Made by a program: the position numbers and the translations under genes
NCBI GenBank assembly: GCA_037439785.1
Contig: JBBIVJ010000005.1
Location: 62,001 to 126,000, forward strand
DNA length: 64,000 nucleotides
Direction of reading: 5' to 3'
Origin: DSVZ01 sp037439785
Lineage (GTDB): Bacteria; Verrucomicrobiota; Verrucomicrobiia; Limisphaerales; J093
The notes under the pieces: generated by a model
The model's database searches: none
What the model was told of the DNA's origin: nothing
What the model saw: the letters and a program-made list of their open reading frames with translations, nothing else
Shown here: positions 1 to 7,655 of the stretch, in pieces
Position numbering within the stretch: position 1 is the stretch's first letter
Layout: each line of letters starts with the position of its first letter

Positions 1-1
1 G

Positions 2-304
2 GTCACCGAACGCACCCGCGAGATCGGCATCCGGCGCGCCGTGGGAGCCAAGAAGCGCACCATCATGACCCAGTTCATTCTCGAGGCGGTGGTCCTGTGC
101 GAAGTGGGGGGACTGCTCGGCGTGGCCCTGGGCGTGGCCGGCGGCAATGCCGCCGCCTGGTTCCTCGAGGTGCCGCCCGCCATTCCCCTGGACTGGGTGG
201 TGCTGGGTCTGGTGATTTGCTCCCTGGTAGGCATCGTCTTCGGCACCTACCCCGCCTACAAGGCCGCCAACCTCGATCCCATCGAGTCCCTGCGCTACGA
301 ATGA
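2..304 (+). CDS. MacB/FtsX-type ABC transporter permease, C-terminal fragment
   Basis: The reading frame is open from the window edge, so this is the last ~100 residues of a longer gene. It begins with VTERTREIGIRRAVGA, the conserved segment before the C-terminal membrane part of MacB/LolC-type permeases. Two hydrophobic stretches follow (roughly residues 25-50 and 60-82 of the fragment), then the typical ending PAYKAANLDPIESLRYE. Such permeases work with an ATPase and a periplasmic adaptor to export macrolides, peptides or lipoproteins; the substrate cannot be told from this piece. The rest of the gene and its partners lie upstream of the window. Confidence 0.9.
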   Translation, partial: VTERTREIGIRRAVGAKKRTIMTQFILEAVVLCEVGGLLGVALGVAGGNAAAWFLEVPPAIPLDWVVLGLVICSLVGIVFGTYPAYKAANLDPIESLRYE

Positions 305-329
305 ACCGCCGCCGGCCCGCCGCCGGGGG

Positions 330-358
330 TTGGCTTGCGCCGTGCGGCGGGCTAGGTT
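330..358 (+). promoter_or_regulatory. Candidate sufT promoter, leaderless layout
   Basis: TTGGCT (330-335) and TAGGTT (353-358) are 17 bp apart. The second hexamer ends 6 nt before the sufT ATG at 365. A start site about 7 nt below the -10 would fall on the ATG. No Shine-Dalgarno sequence is visible. The same spacing recurs at dus, the NamZ-like gene, the HIT gene, hxlR and lysA. Confidence 0.45.
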
Positions 359-364
359 CCCCCC

Positions 365-922
365 ATGAACGAACCGTCCGCCATCGAGCTGACCCGCGAC
401 TGCCCCGCCATCCAAATCCCCGCCGGCAACGTGGTGGTGCTGCCGGCCGGCACCCCGGTGGACATCACCCAAAACCTTGGCGGCACCTACACCGTGCGCG
501 CCCTGGGCGGGCTGTTTCAAATCGCCGGCCGCGACGCCGACGCCCTGGGCCTGGAGGCCGCTGCTCCCCCCACCGGCGCACCCGCAGCCGCGGCGGCGGC
601 CGCGGCCCCTCTCACCGAAACGCAGGTCTGGGACGTGTTGCGGACCTGCTACGACCCGGAAATCCCCGTGAACATTGTGGACCTGGGCCTGATTTACGAC
701 CTGCGCCTGGCCGCGCTGCCCGAGGGCGGCAGCCGCGTGCAGGTGAAAATGACCCTCACCGCCCCGGGCTGCGGCATGGGACCGGTCATCGCCCAGGACG
801 CCCGCGAGAAAATCCTCTCCCTGCCCGGGGTGCGCGAGGCCGAGGTCGAAGTGGTCTGGGACCCGCCCTGGCATCCGACCATGATCTCGCCCGAGGGCCG
901 GCGGGTGTTGGGCCTGGACTGA
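365..922 (+). CDS. sufT: SufT-like iron-sulfur assembly factor (DUF59/MIP18 family)
   Basis: A 185-residue protein. Residues ~1-65 match the N-terminal part typical of SufT (IPAGNVVVLPAGTPVDITQ, then a G-G-x-Y/F-T-V segment). An Ala/Pro-rich linker (~65-82) joins this to a DUF59/MIP18 domain. That domain shows YDPEIPVNIVDLGLIYD (~92-108), a conserved Cys in APGCGMG (~135) and DPPWHPTMIS near the C-terminus. SufT proteins help mature Fe-S proteins, which fits a genome region rich in [4Fe-4S] enzymes. It stands alone, outside any suf operon in this window. The ATG at 365 is supported by the N-terminal homology and by a promoter placed for a leaderless message. Confidence 0.88.
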   Translation: MNEPSAIELTRDCPAIQIPAGNVVVLPAGTPVDITQNLGGTYTVRALGGLFQIAGRDADALGLEAAAPPTGAPAAAAAAAAPLTETQVWDVLRTCYDPEIPVNIVDLGLIYDLRLAALPEGGSRVQVKMTLTAPGCGMGPVIAQDAREKILSLPGVREAEVEVVWDPPWHPTMISPEGRRVLGLD

Positions 923-964
923 AGCGCGCGGCCGGGGCGTGCCGCAGCCGGGGGCCGCCCCGGC

Positions 965-1465
965 TCAAGCCGGTTCAAGGTCGGTGGCATCCATCCGCAC
1001 CGCGGCGGCCTGGCCGATGAAATCCAGCCGCAGCAATACCTCGACCATGCCCTTGCGGTTTTCCACCCAGCCCTCCAGCCCCTGCAGCGGACCGGACTTG
1101 ATCCGCACGCGCATCCCCGGACCGATGGCGGGCGCCAGCCGCACCTCGACCTGCTGCTCGAGCGCGAAGAGGATGTCCCGCAACTGCCGGTCGAACTCCT
1201 CCTGGTCCGGCACGTCCAGCAGGTTGGCCACGTAATCGCTCTGGTACACCTTCTGGCGCTGGTGGGGTTCGAGCTTCAGGAACACGTAGCCGGGGAACAG
1301 CGGCTTGAGGAACACCACCTGTTTGCCCCGGTACTTCTTCACGCTGCGGTACAGCGGCAGGGTGGTGGAAAACCCCTCGCGGGTGCAGTACTCGACCAGC
1401 TTCTTTTCACAGCGCGGGCGCGTGTGCGCCACGTACCAGGGCAATTCGGGCATCGCGTCGGCCAT
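965..1465 (-). CDS. NusG/RfaH-like transcription antiterminator (UpxY type)
   Basis: A 166-residue NusG paralogue. It begins with the NGN domain (WYVAHTRPRCEKK, residues ~9-21; LFPGYVFLKL ~47-56) and ends with a KOW-like domain (GMRVRIKSGPLQGLEGWV, ~117-134). Specialised NusG paralogues bind RNA polymerase and prevent early termination in long operons, often those for surface polysaccharides. No such operon is visible here. An upstream ATG-containing extension of 20 residues exists but lacks homology. I chose ATG 1465 because GGAG lies 7 nt before it and the NGN domain starts just after. It is not the housekeeping nusG, which normally sits beside rplK. Confidence 0.85.
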   Translation of the reverse strand: MADAMPELPWYVAHTRPRCEKKLVEYCTREGFSTTLPLYRSVKKYRGKQVVFLKPLFPGYVFLKLEPHQRQKVYQSDYVANLLDVPDQEEFDRQLRDILFALEQQVEVRLAPAIGPGMRVRIKSGPLQGLEGWVENRKGMVEVLLRLDFIGQAAAVRMDATDLEPA

Positions 1466-1566
1466 CTTGAAACTCCGGTGCGGCGACCGGGGCGGCAGGC
1501 TGGCAAGTCGTTCCTGCCCCGACAAGCGGGAAGCTCCCGTGGGCCCGCCCTGCCCGCGGATGGGAG

Positions 1567-1684
1567 GGCGGCCCGGCCCTTTGCGTCGGCGGGCGGCGGT
1601 CTATACTCGGGCCATGCTCCGACTCGGCGCGCTGCCTCTTGAATCGAACCTCTGCCTGTCGCCGCTGGCCGGCTACACCCAACC
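1567..1684 (+). repeat. Duplicated promoter and 5' end of dus (upstream copy)
   Basis: About 118 bp closely match 2803-2913, the promoter and first ~22 codons of dus, at a constant offset of 1236 bp. The match includes a TATACT hexamer (1602-1607), an ATG (1614) and a perfect 36-nt identity (1637-1672 versus 2873-2908). Similarity stops after about 24 codons and the copy runs into unrelated sequence, so it is not a working gene. The layout resembles an attachment-site duplication left by an element inserted in the 5' end of dus. Confidence 0.9.
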
Positions 1685-1910
1685 GTCGGATTACGGCGCG
1701 GCGGCAGAAGGTGGAGACATGAAACTGCCGGCAGACTCGGTCACAGGCGCCAGGGTTGCCCCGCTTCACAGTTCCAGCGTTACGGACTTCGAGGAAACGT
1801 GGTGTTGGCCGCAAAGCCTCGGGCAGTACCCCAGCGGGCCGGCTGTCGCTCGGTGCGGACATTCGTAAAAGTGAATTGCGGGTACCCACGGGACTGAGCA
1901 CAGTTCCGGC

Positions 1911-2132
1911 ATGGCGAAAACACTCACCGCCGTGCTGATTCGGGAGGGCGACGGGTTTGTCGCGCTGTGTCCGGAGCTAGACGTGGCCAGTCAGGGAGAT
2001 TCGGTCGAGCAGGCCAAGGCAAATTTGCGCGAGGCCGTGGAGTTGTTCTTCGAGTGCGCTTCGACGGAGGAAATCCGCGAGCGGCTTGCTTCGGAGTCGT
2101 ACGTTTCGGCCCTGGAGGTCAGCGTTGCCTAG
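1911..2132 (+). CDS. hicB: HicB family antitoxin
   Basis: A 73-residue protein with the short HicB fold: an N-terminal beta strand segment (LTAVLIREGDGFVALCPEL), then SQGDSVEQAKANLREAVELF, the classic HicB helix. It lacks the C-terminal DNA-binding extension of longer HicB proteins. HicB neutralises HicA by covering its active His. The stop codon overlaps the start of hicA by 8 nt, giving a translationally coupled antitoxin-first operon. No Shine-Dalgarno sequence is visible before the ATG. Confidence 0.9.
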   Translation: MAKTLTAVLIREGDGFVALCPELDVASQGDSVEQAKANLREAVELFFECASTEEIRERLASESYVSALEVSVA

Positions 2133-2346
2133 GCTGCCGCGACTTTCTGGCGAGGAGGTCTGCCGGATTCGGGAGGGGCATGGCTTCTCGAGAGTACGGC
2201 AGCGGGGCAGCCACGTGATCATGCAGCGTCGGGCGGGGCATTCCACCATCACTGTTCCCGTGCCCCACCACAAGGAACTGAAGATGGGCACGTTGCGGTC
2301 CATCGTTCGCCAGAGTCAGTTGCCCCTCACGGCGTTTGGTGGTTGA
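2125..2346 (+). CDS. hicA: HicA family mRNA interferase toxin
   Basis: A 73-residue protein starting at TTG 2125 inside the end of hicB, giving MPRLPRLSGEEVCRI, the usual HicA beginning. Longer reading is possible from ATG 2086, but those 13 residues overlap hicB coding and match nothing. The double-stranded RNA-binding-like fold is represented by HGFSRVRQRGSHVIMQR, with the catalytic His in GSHVIM, then TITVPVPHHKELKMGTLRSIVRQ. HicA cleaves mRNA and is inhibited by HicB. The pair is intact as far as sequence shows and lies between the duplicated dus ends. Confidence 0.9.
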   Translation: MPRLPRLSGEEVCRIREGHGFSRVRQRGSHVIMQRRAGHSTITVPVPHHKELKMGTLRSIVRQSQLPLTAFGG

Positions 2347-2802
2347 GTCCCAAGCCGAACCTGCCAAAGCCCCGTACCGCCCCGCCCCGGCAGCAGCAAT
2401 GATAATCGCGGATTGTTGGGACGTTGGCATATCAGGCAACGCCCATGTTCAGCAGCGGTCGGCAACCTTGACCGGGGGTCAGCCGGCCCCAACGGTTCCC
2501 GGCCGGCCGGCAGCCTCTTCGGGACCTCGCGTACCTGTGCCGGGAAAAAGGAAGATGCCCTGGACCCGTCATTGACGCCCCCGGGCGGCGACCGGGGGCT
2601 ACAAACCCGGTATGGGCGCTTCCTCAACTCCAGCCGCTTCCCCCGCCGAGCCCTTGGGCGGGCACTCTTCCCGGCCCTGCCACGGGTGTCCGCCAACGGC
2701 ATTTTTCTTGCCGGGCCTGCGGGGCCTCCCGCCGATTCCGCACCGTGTAGGCCATGACGGCGAAGGGAGGGACGACGGCTCGTTGGTCGCGGGTTTCAGG
2801 GC
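2347..2802. other. Intergenic stretch between hicA and dus promoter
   Basis: About 456 bp with no supported gene. Open frames here lack homology and codon pattern. The only structure noted is short GGCCGGCC-type inverted sequence near 2500-2515. It is probably part of the inserted segment. Confidence 0.5.
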
Positions 2803-2913
2803 GGCGGCTTGGCCCTTTGCGCCGGCGGGCCGCGGCCTATACTCGGCCCATGCTCCGACTCGGTTCGCTGAGTCTTGAATCGAACCTCTGCCTGTCGCCG
2901 CTGGCCGGGTACA
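2803..2913 (+). repeat. Functional copy of the dus 5' region (downstream copy)
   Basis: Partner of the repeat at 1567-1684. This copy continues into the complete dus gene, so it is the one in use. It carries the TATACT hexamer (2838-2843) ending 6 nt before ATG 2850, a leaderless-type promoter placement preserved in both copies. Confidence 0.9.
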
Positions 2914-3968
2914 CCAACCTGCCCATGCGGCTGACGGTCCGCGAGCTGGGCGGTCTGGGACTGGCCACCACCGATCTGGTCAACGCCCGCTCCCTGCTCG
3001 AGCGCCACGGCAAGGCGCTCGAGATCGTGCGGACCTGCCCGGAGGACCAGCCCCTGGCCGTGCAACTGTTCGGGGCCGTGCCCGAAGAAATGCGCGACGC
3101 GGCCCAATGGGTGGCCGCCCACGGGGCCGCGGCGGTGGACATCAACATGGGCTGCCCGGTGCGCAAGGTCTGCCGGGTGGGCGGCGGGGCGGCCATGTTG
3201 ACCGATTTTGAGCGCACCGTACCGCTGGTGGCCGGCGTGGTCCGGGCGGTGCGCCTGCCGGTCACGGTCAAGATGCGGCTGGGTTGGGACGCGCGCCAGC
3301 TCACCGCCCCGGACCTGGCGCGGGCGCTCGAGGACGTGGGGGTGGCGGCGGTGTTCGTGCACGGTCGCACGCGGGAACAGGGCTTCAGCGGCACCGTGAA
3401 TCTGGCGGGCATCCGGGCGGTGGTCGAGGCGGTGCGACAGATTCCGGTGATTGGCAACGGGGACGTCACCACGCCCCGGGCGGCGCGGCAGATGCTCGGG
3501 GCGACCGGCTGCGCCGGCGTGAGCATCGGACGCGGCGCCTTCTACAACCCCTGGATTTTCGCCCACACCCGCCACTATCTGGACACGGGGGAGCTGCGGC
3601 CGGAACCGGACTTCGAGGAGCGGGTGCGAGTGATGCGGCGGCACCTGGACCGGATGGTCCAGGTCTTTGGCGAGGAGCGGGGCTGCCGGCAGTTCCGCAA
3701 GGCGGCGGTGTGGTATGCCCGGCGGTTCGGCCCCGCCGCGGAGTTCAAGCGCCGCGTGGCCCTGCTCTCCAGCCGGGCGGAGTTCGAGGAGATTCTGGAC
3801 GGCTACCGCCGCTGGCGCGCGCAGTTTCTGGATGAACAGGGCCGGTTGCGGGCGCGCTTTCAGCCCGCCCCCCTGTCGCCGCTGGGCGGCTCGACGGCCG
3901 CAGTGGCCGAAGCCGAACCCGAGCCGGCGGCCGTGCCGGTGCCCCGTGGTCCGGTCGAACTTTGGTGA
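2850..3968 (+). CDS. dus: tRNA-dihydrouridine synthase
   Basis: A 372-residue FMN enzyme that reduces uridine to dihydrouridine in the tRNA D-loop using NADPH. The TIM-barrel signatures are clear: LSPLAGYTNLPMR at the N-terminus (~13-25), DINMGCPVRKVCRVGGGA (~95-112) with the catalytic Cys in MGCP, VKMRLGWD (~141-148), VHGRTREQGF (~170-179) and IGNGDVTTP (~202-210). A C-terminal helical domain follows, then a Pro/Ala-rich tail that is probably disordered. ATG 2850 is chosen because homology begins at residue ~4 and the promoter hexamer lies just before it. A longer in-frame start at 2754 would read through that promoter. The 5' end is duplicated upstream around hicBA. Confidence 0.93.
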   Translation: MLRLGSLSLESNLCLSPLAGYTNLPMRLTVRELGGLGLATTDLVNARSLLERHGKALEIVRTCPEDQPLAVQLFGAVPEEMRDAAQWVAAHGAAAVDINMGCPVRKVCRVGGGAAMLTDFERTVPLVAGVVRAVRLPVTVKMRLGWDARQLTAPDLARALEDVGVAAVFVHGRTREQGFSGTVNLAGIRAVVEAVRQIPVIGNGDVTTPRAARQMLGATGCAGVSIGRGAFYNPWIFAHTRHYLDTGELRPEPDFEERVRVMRRHLDRMVQVFGEERGCRQFRKAAVWYARRFGPAAEFKRRVALLSSRAEFEEILDGYRRWRAQFLDEQGRLRARFQPAPLSPLGGSTAAVAEAEPEPAAVPVPRGPVELW

Positions 3969-4006
3969 AGCCGGGCCCGCAGCCGGCAATCGCCCCCGGC
4001 CCACGC

Positions 4007-5260
4007 TCACGGGTAAAGCAAATACGGCTGGCGCCGCTGGCGGAAGGCAGCCTCCCCGCTTTTCCAGGAGGCGACAATCTCGGCGGCCGATTTTCCGGCC
4101 AGCCAGGCCCGGCGGGTCCGGTCGCTGCCCAGGAGCTTGTCCAGGAGGTTGAAGGTCTTGCCCGATCGGGCCGCCTCGGCCAGCAGGTCCCGGCCGGTCT
4201 GGGTCCGGATGGCTTCCAGCGCGTAGAAGTTCAGCGCCACCAGCGGGGCACGGGCTGGATCGCTGAACTCCATCCACACCCCCCGTACGGTCTGGCCGCG
4301 GTACGCCCCGCGGGGAGGTCGGTAGGAGAAGGGGTGAAACTGCACCCCCGGCAGCCGGAGGCGGTTGAGATGCGTGGCCAGTTTCTGCCCGTTCAGCCAC
4401 GGGGCGGCGTAGCAGCGGAAGGGATAATCGCTGCCCAGGCCGATGTTCACCCCGCCCACATCGCCCAGCAACCCGGTGGCCGGCAAGCCCAGCGCGGCGG
4501 CGGCGCTGCGCACGTTGGGCGAGGTGGGCACCCACGGCAGGCCGGTGTCGCGCCAGCTCATCGTGCGTTTCCAGCCGGCCATCGGCACCACCGTGAGCCG
4601 GCAGCGGGGGTGGATCCAGCCTTCGCCGTTGATCATGCGCGCCAGTTCGCCGGCGGTCAGGCCGTAGATCATCGGCACATTCCACTGGCTGACAAACGAG
4701 CGGTAGGCCGGCTCGACGCCCGGACCTTCCACGCGAACGCCGCCCAGGGGGTTGGGCCGGTCCAGCACGAGGAACTCGACCCCCGCGGCACCGCACGCCT
4801 CCATCGCCAGGCCCAGGGTGCTGATGTAGGTGTAGGCCCGGTAACCGGTGTCCTGCAGGTCGTACACCAGCACATCCAGGCCCCGCAGCATGGCCGGGGT
4901 GGGCTTGCGGGTGGGCCCGGGACCATAGAGCGAATAAACCGGCAGCCCGGTGGGGGCGTGCACCGAGTTGGTAAATTCTCGTCCGGCAGGCAGGTCCCCC
5001 CCCAGGCCGTGTTCCGGCGCGAACAGCGCCACCAACTTCACCCCCGGTGCCCGCCGCAGCACCTGCCAGGTCGGCTCGCCCCGGGCGTTGACGCTGGTGG
5101 CGTTGGCGATCAGGCCGACGCGCTTGCCCTGCAATTCCCGAAAACCGCCAGCCGCGAGCACCTCGTTGCCCGGCTTGACCGCCGCCGTGGCGGGCCGGTC
5201 CTGGCCGAGCACAGCCGCGATTCCCCAGGCCAGAACCGCTGCGGACCAAAGCAAGCGCAT
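4007..5260 (-). CDS. NamZ-like exo-beta-N-acetylmuramidase (DUF1343), secreted
   Basis: A 417-residue protein with a signal peptide (MRLLWSAAVLAWGIAAVLG) followed by the DUF1343 domain. Motifs include GKRVGLIANATSV (~45-57), FAPEHGLGGDLPAG (~80-93), SLYGP (~110), DVLVYDLQDTGYRAYTYIST (~129-148) and LDRPNPLGG (~165-173). Family members characterised as NamZ remove terminal MurNAc from peptidoglycan fragments, feeding wall recycling. I place the start at ATG 5260, six residues inside the longest frame. TACGCT (5272 to 5267) sits 6 nt upstream of it, matching the leaderless pattern, and the signal peptide begins cleanly there. It converges with dus, leaving 38 bp between stops. Confidence 0.88.
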   Translation of the reverse strand: MRLLWSAAVLAWGIAAVLGQDRPATAAVKPGNEVLAAGGFRELQGKRVGLIANATSVNARGEPTWQVLRRAPGVKLVALFAPEHGLGGDLPAGREFTNSVHAPTGLPVYSLYGPGPTRKPTPAMLRGLDVLVYDLQDTGYRAYTYISTLGLAMEACGAAGVEFLVLDRPNPLGGVRVEGPGVEPAYRSFVSQWNVPMIYGLTAGELARMINGEGWIHPRCRLTVVPMAGWKRTMSWRDTGLPWVPTSPNVRSAAAALGLPATGLLGDVGGVNIGLGSDYPFRCYAAPWLNGQKLATHLNRLRLPGVQFHPFSYRPPRGAYRGQTVRGVWMEFSDPARAPLVALNFYALEAIRTQTGRDLLAEAARSGKTFNLLDKLLGSDRTRRAWLAGKSAAEIVASWKSGEAAFRQRRQPYLLYP

Positions 5261-5266
5261 GGCCGG

Positions 5267-5272
5267 AGCGTA
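5267..5272 (-). promoter_or_regulatory. Candidate -10 element of the NamZ-like gene
   Basis: Read on the minus strand this is TACGCT, fitting TANNNT, with 6 nt before ATG 5260. No convincing -35 is seen, so support comes mainly from recurrence of this spacing at other genes in the window. Confidence 0.3.
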
Positions 5273-5414
5273 GCGCACCCCCTCTCGGGCGGCGAGACCA
5301 CCCGCCGCATTCCTGCGCGGCGAAACTCAGCGCCCTGCCAGGCAGGACGGGCCGGACGCCGCGGCGGGCCGGGGGCAAATCCCCGGCCTTGTTGGGCAGG
5401 AAGAGGGAGGAAAC

Positions 5415-5490
5415 TGGTGCCCCGGCCAGGACTCGAACCTGGAACCAATTGATTAAGAGTCAACTGCTCTGCCAATTGAGCTACCGAGGC
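5415..5490 (-). tRNA. tRNA-Lys (CTT)
   Basis: A 76-nt cloverleaf with encoded CCA. The acceptor stem GCCTCGG pairs with CCGGGGC (one G-U). The anticodon loop is CTCTTAA, giving CTT, and the T-loop is GTTCGAGTC. It lies downstream of the etf/hdrA operon on the same strand. Confidence 0.97.
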
Positions 5491-5660
5491 ACCCTTGGGC
5501 ACGGCAAAACCCGCGCGGCTTCCTTGTGCCAAGCACCCGCTCCGGTGACAAGGATTTTTCAGACCCGCGACATCGGTCCGGATCACCTCACCGCTACCGC
5601 GGCCGGGTAGGAACGACTCGTGGTGCCGCCGGCCGGCGCGTGCGGCCTCGGCGTGCGGCC

Positions 5661-7652
5661 TCAAGCGTCGGCCAGCAGACCCTCCAGCTCGCTGAAAATG
5701 GCGTCGTCCTCGAACTGGTGCTGGACGATCGAGCCGGAGGGGCAGGCGGCCACGCAGGTGCCGCAGCCCTTGCACAGGGTCTCGAGGATGCTGACTTTGC
5801 CCCGCGCCTCGTCGTAGGTGATGGCGGCGTACGGGCAGAGGGGCAGACAGGATTTGCAGCCGCTGCAATCGTCCAGGACGTGGGCGGTGTTGGGCTCCAG
5901 TTCGACATGGCCCTTGTTGATGAGCGCGTAGGCTTCGGCGGCGGCGGCGCCGGCCTGGGCGACGGTGTCGGGGATGTCTTTGGGGCCCTGGCAGCAACCG
6001 GCCACGAAGATGCCGTCGGTGAAGGTGTTCACGGGGGCAAGCTTGGGATGACGTTCGAGGAACCAGCCTTCGGCGGAACAACTCAGGTTGAACAGGCGAC
6101 GGAGGTTTTCTGCGTCGGGATGCGGCTCGAGTCCGACCGACAAGATGACCATGTCGACCGGCACTTTGAGGACCTCGCCCAACAGGGTGTCTTCGGCTTG
6201 CACGATGAGGCGGCCCCGGGCCTCCGGGGAAGGATCCGGGTAGACGTCCGCTACTTTGCCGCGGATGAAGTGGACGCCTTCGGCCTGGACGGTTTTGAAG
6301 AACTCTTCCATGCCCTTGCCGGGGGTGCGGATGTCGAGGTAGAAGTTGTACACCTCGGCGTGGGTGCGCTCGCGGATGAGGAGGGCGAGCTTGAGGGAGT
6401 ACAGGCAACAGACGCGCGAGCACCACGGGTGGGTGTACTCATCGCGGGAGCCCACGCAATGGATGATGGCGACGGCTTGGGGCCGACAGCCGTCGCGGCC
6501 TACCAGTTCGCCCCCAGTGGGGCCGGCGGCGTTGAGGAGCCGCTCGATCTCGAGGGCGTGGTACACGTTGGGGTAATGGCCGTACCCGTAGTAAGGGATT
6601 CGCCGGGGATTGAAGACCCGGAAGCCGGTGGCGATGATGATGGCGCCGACGTTGATCTCGATCTGTTCCTCTTTCATGTGGAAGTCGATGGCCTGGCGGT
6701 CGCCGCAGGCTTCCACGCAGGTCTTCTTGCATCGGCCCGTTTTGAGCTCGATGCAGGTTTCCGCGTCGATGATCACCACCGGGGGCACGGCTTGGGGAAA
6801 GGGAAGGTAAATGGGTTTGCGCTTGCCCAGACCGAGGTTGAAAGCATCGGAGAACTTCGGCTCGCGGTAGACGCAGGCGTCCACGCATTCCTGGCAGCCG
6901 GTGCACAAATCTACGATGACGTAGCGCGGTTTGCGGCGAACCGTGACCCGGTAGTTGCCGACGGCGCCTTCGACTTTTGCCACTTCCGACCAGGTCCATA
7001 GGGTGATGTTCGGGTGGGCTGCAACTGCGGCCATCTTCGGGGTGAGCACGCAGGCTGCGCAGTCGAGGGTAGGGAAGGTCTTGTCGAACTTTGCCATGTG
7101 GCCGCCGAGGGTGGGTTCTTTTTCGACCAGATGGACCTTGACGCCCCCGCTGGCCAAGGTAAGGGCGGCGTGGATGCCTGCGATGCCGCCCCCGACCACC
7201 AGCACATCCCGAAGGACGGGCACCTGCCGGATTACCAGGGGCCGGTGATGGACCACGCGTTGGATGGCCGCGCGGGCCAGGGCCCGGGCTTTGCGCGTGG
7301 CGGCCGCCCTGTCTTCGTGGACCCAGGCGTTGTGCTCTCGGATGTTGACCATCTGGAACAAAAAGGGGTTGAGTCCGGCCCTGGCAATGGCCTGGCGGAA
7401 GGTGGGTTCGTGCAACGCCGGGGAACACGCGGCGACCACCACCCGGTTGAGTTTGTGCTCGAGGATGTCGTGGATGATGAGTTCCTGACCGGGATCGGAG
7501 CACATGTATTTGTAGTGGCGGGCCAGGGCCACTCCGGGCAGGGTGGCGGCGTAGCGGGCTACGGCCTCGATGTCGACCACGCCCGCGATGTTGGTACCGC
7601 AGTGGCAGACGTAAAAACCAATGCGAACATGGTCCTGAGGCGCGGGTTTCAT
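5661..7652 (-). CDS. hdrA: HdrA-like FAD/iron-sulfur subunit (etf-linked copy)
   Basis: A 663-residue HdrA homologue with the full methanogen-like architecture. The N-terminal Fe-S domain has IGFYVCHCGTNIAG (~9-22). A Rossmann FAD site reads VVGGGIAGIHAA (~150-161). The conserved LDCAACVLTPKM region (~196-207) is present. A ferredoxin-like insert has CTGCQECVDAC (~247-257), and two C-terminal [4Fe-4S] motifs read CSGCKSCLPLC (~594) and CKGCGTCVAAC (~624). HdrA carries the flavin that splits electrons in Hdr complexes. Here it is the last gene of the etfB-etfA-membrane oxidoreductase-HdrBC operon, 3 nt after the HdrBC gene. It is a paralogue of the HdrA at 19580-21673. Its true partner and electron direction are inferred only. 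Confidence 0.9.
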   Translation of the reverse strand: MKPAPQDHVRIGFYVCHCGTNIAGVVDIEAVARYAATLPGVALARHYKYMCSDPGQELIIHDILEHKLNRVVVAACSPALHEPTFRQAIARAGLNPFLFQMVNIREHNAWVHEDRAAATRKARALARAAIQRVVHHRPLVIRQVPVLRDVLVVGGGIAGIHAALTLASGGVKVHLVEKEPTLGGHMAKFDKTFPTLDCAACVLTPKMAAVAAHPNITLWTWSEVAKVEGAVGNYRVTVRRKPRYVIVDLCTGCQECVDACVYREPKFSDAFNLGLGKRKPIYLPFPQAVPPVVIIDAETCIELKTGRCKKTCVEACGDRQAIDFHMKEEQIEINVGAIIIATGFRVFNPRRIPYYGYGHYPNVYHALEIERLLNAAGPTGGELVGRDGCRPQAVAIIHCVGSRDEYTHPWCSRVCCLYSLKLALLIRERTHAEVYNFYLDIRTPGKGMEEFFKTVQAEGVHFIRGKVADVYPDPSPEARGRLIVQAEDTLLGEVLKVPVDMVILSVGLEPHPDAENLRRLFNLSCSAEGWFLERHPKLAPVNTFTDGIFVAGCCQGPKDIPDTVAQAGAAAAEAYALINKGHVELEPNTAHVLDDCSGCKSCLPLCPYAAITYDEARGKVSILETLCKGCGTCVAACPSGSIVQHQFEDDAIFSELEGLLADA

Positions 7653-7655
7653 GGG

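Larger units (their letters stand above)
1685..2802 (+). mobile_element. Putative remnant of a dus-targeted integrated element carrying hicBA
   Basis: This ~1.1-kb segment lies exactly between the two copies of the dus 5' region. Its only recognisable genes are hicB and hicA. The flanks 1685-1910 and 2347-2802 hold no protein I recognise. Elements inserting in the 5' end of dus genes and restoring its promoter are known (dusA-associated integrases). No integrase is present here, so this would be a decayed or internally deleted copy. It could also be an ordinary duplication plus insertion. Confidence 0.5.

Noticed and set aside
1614..1868. A second, short dus gene
   Set aside because: Only ~24 codons match dus before the sequence diverges; no catalytic motifs are present.
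2796..5378. An 860-residue open frame on the minus strand spanning dus and the NamZ-like gene
   Set aside because: It is antisense to dus and out of frame with the NamZ-like gene; its Arg/Gly/Pro-rich product is the usual shadow in GC-rich DNA.
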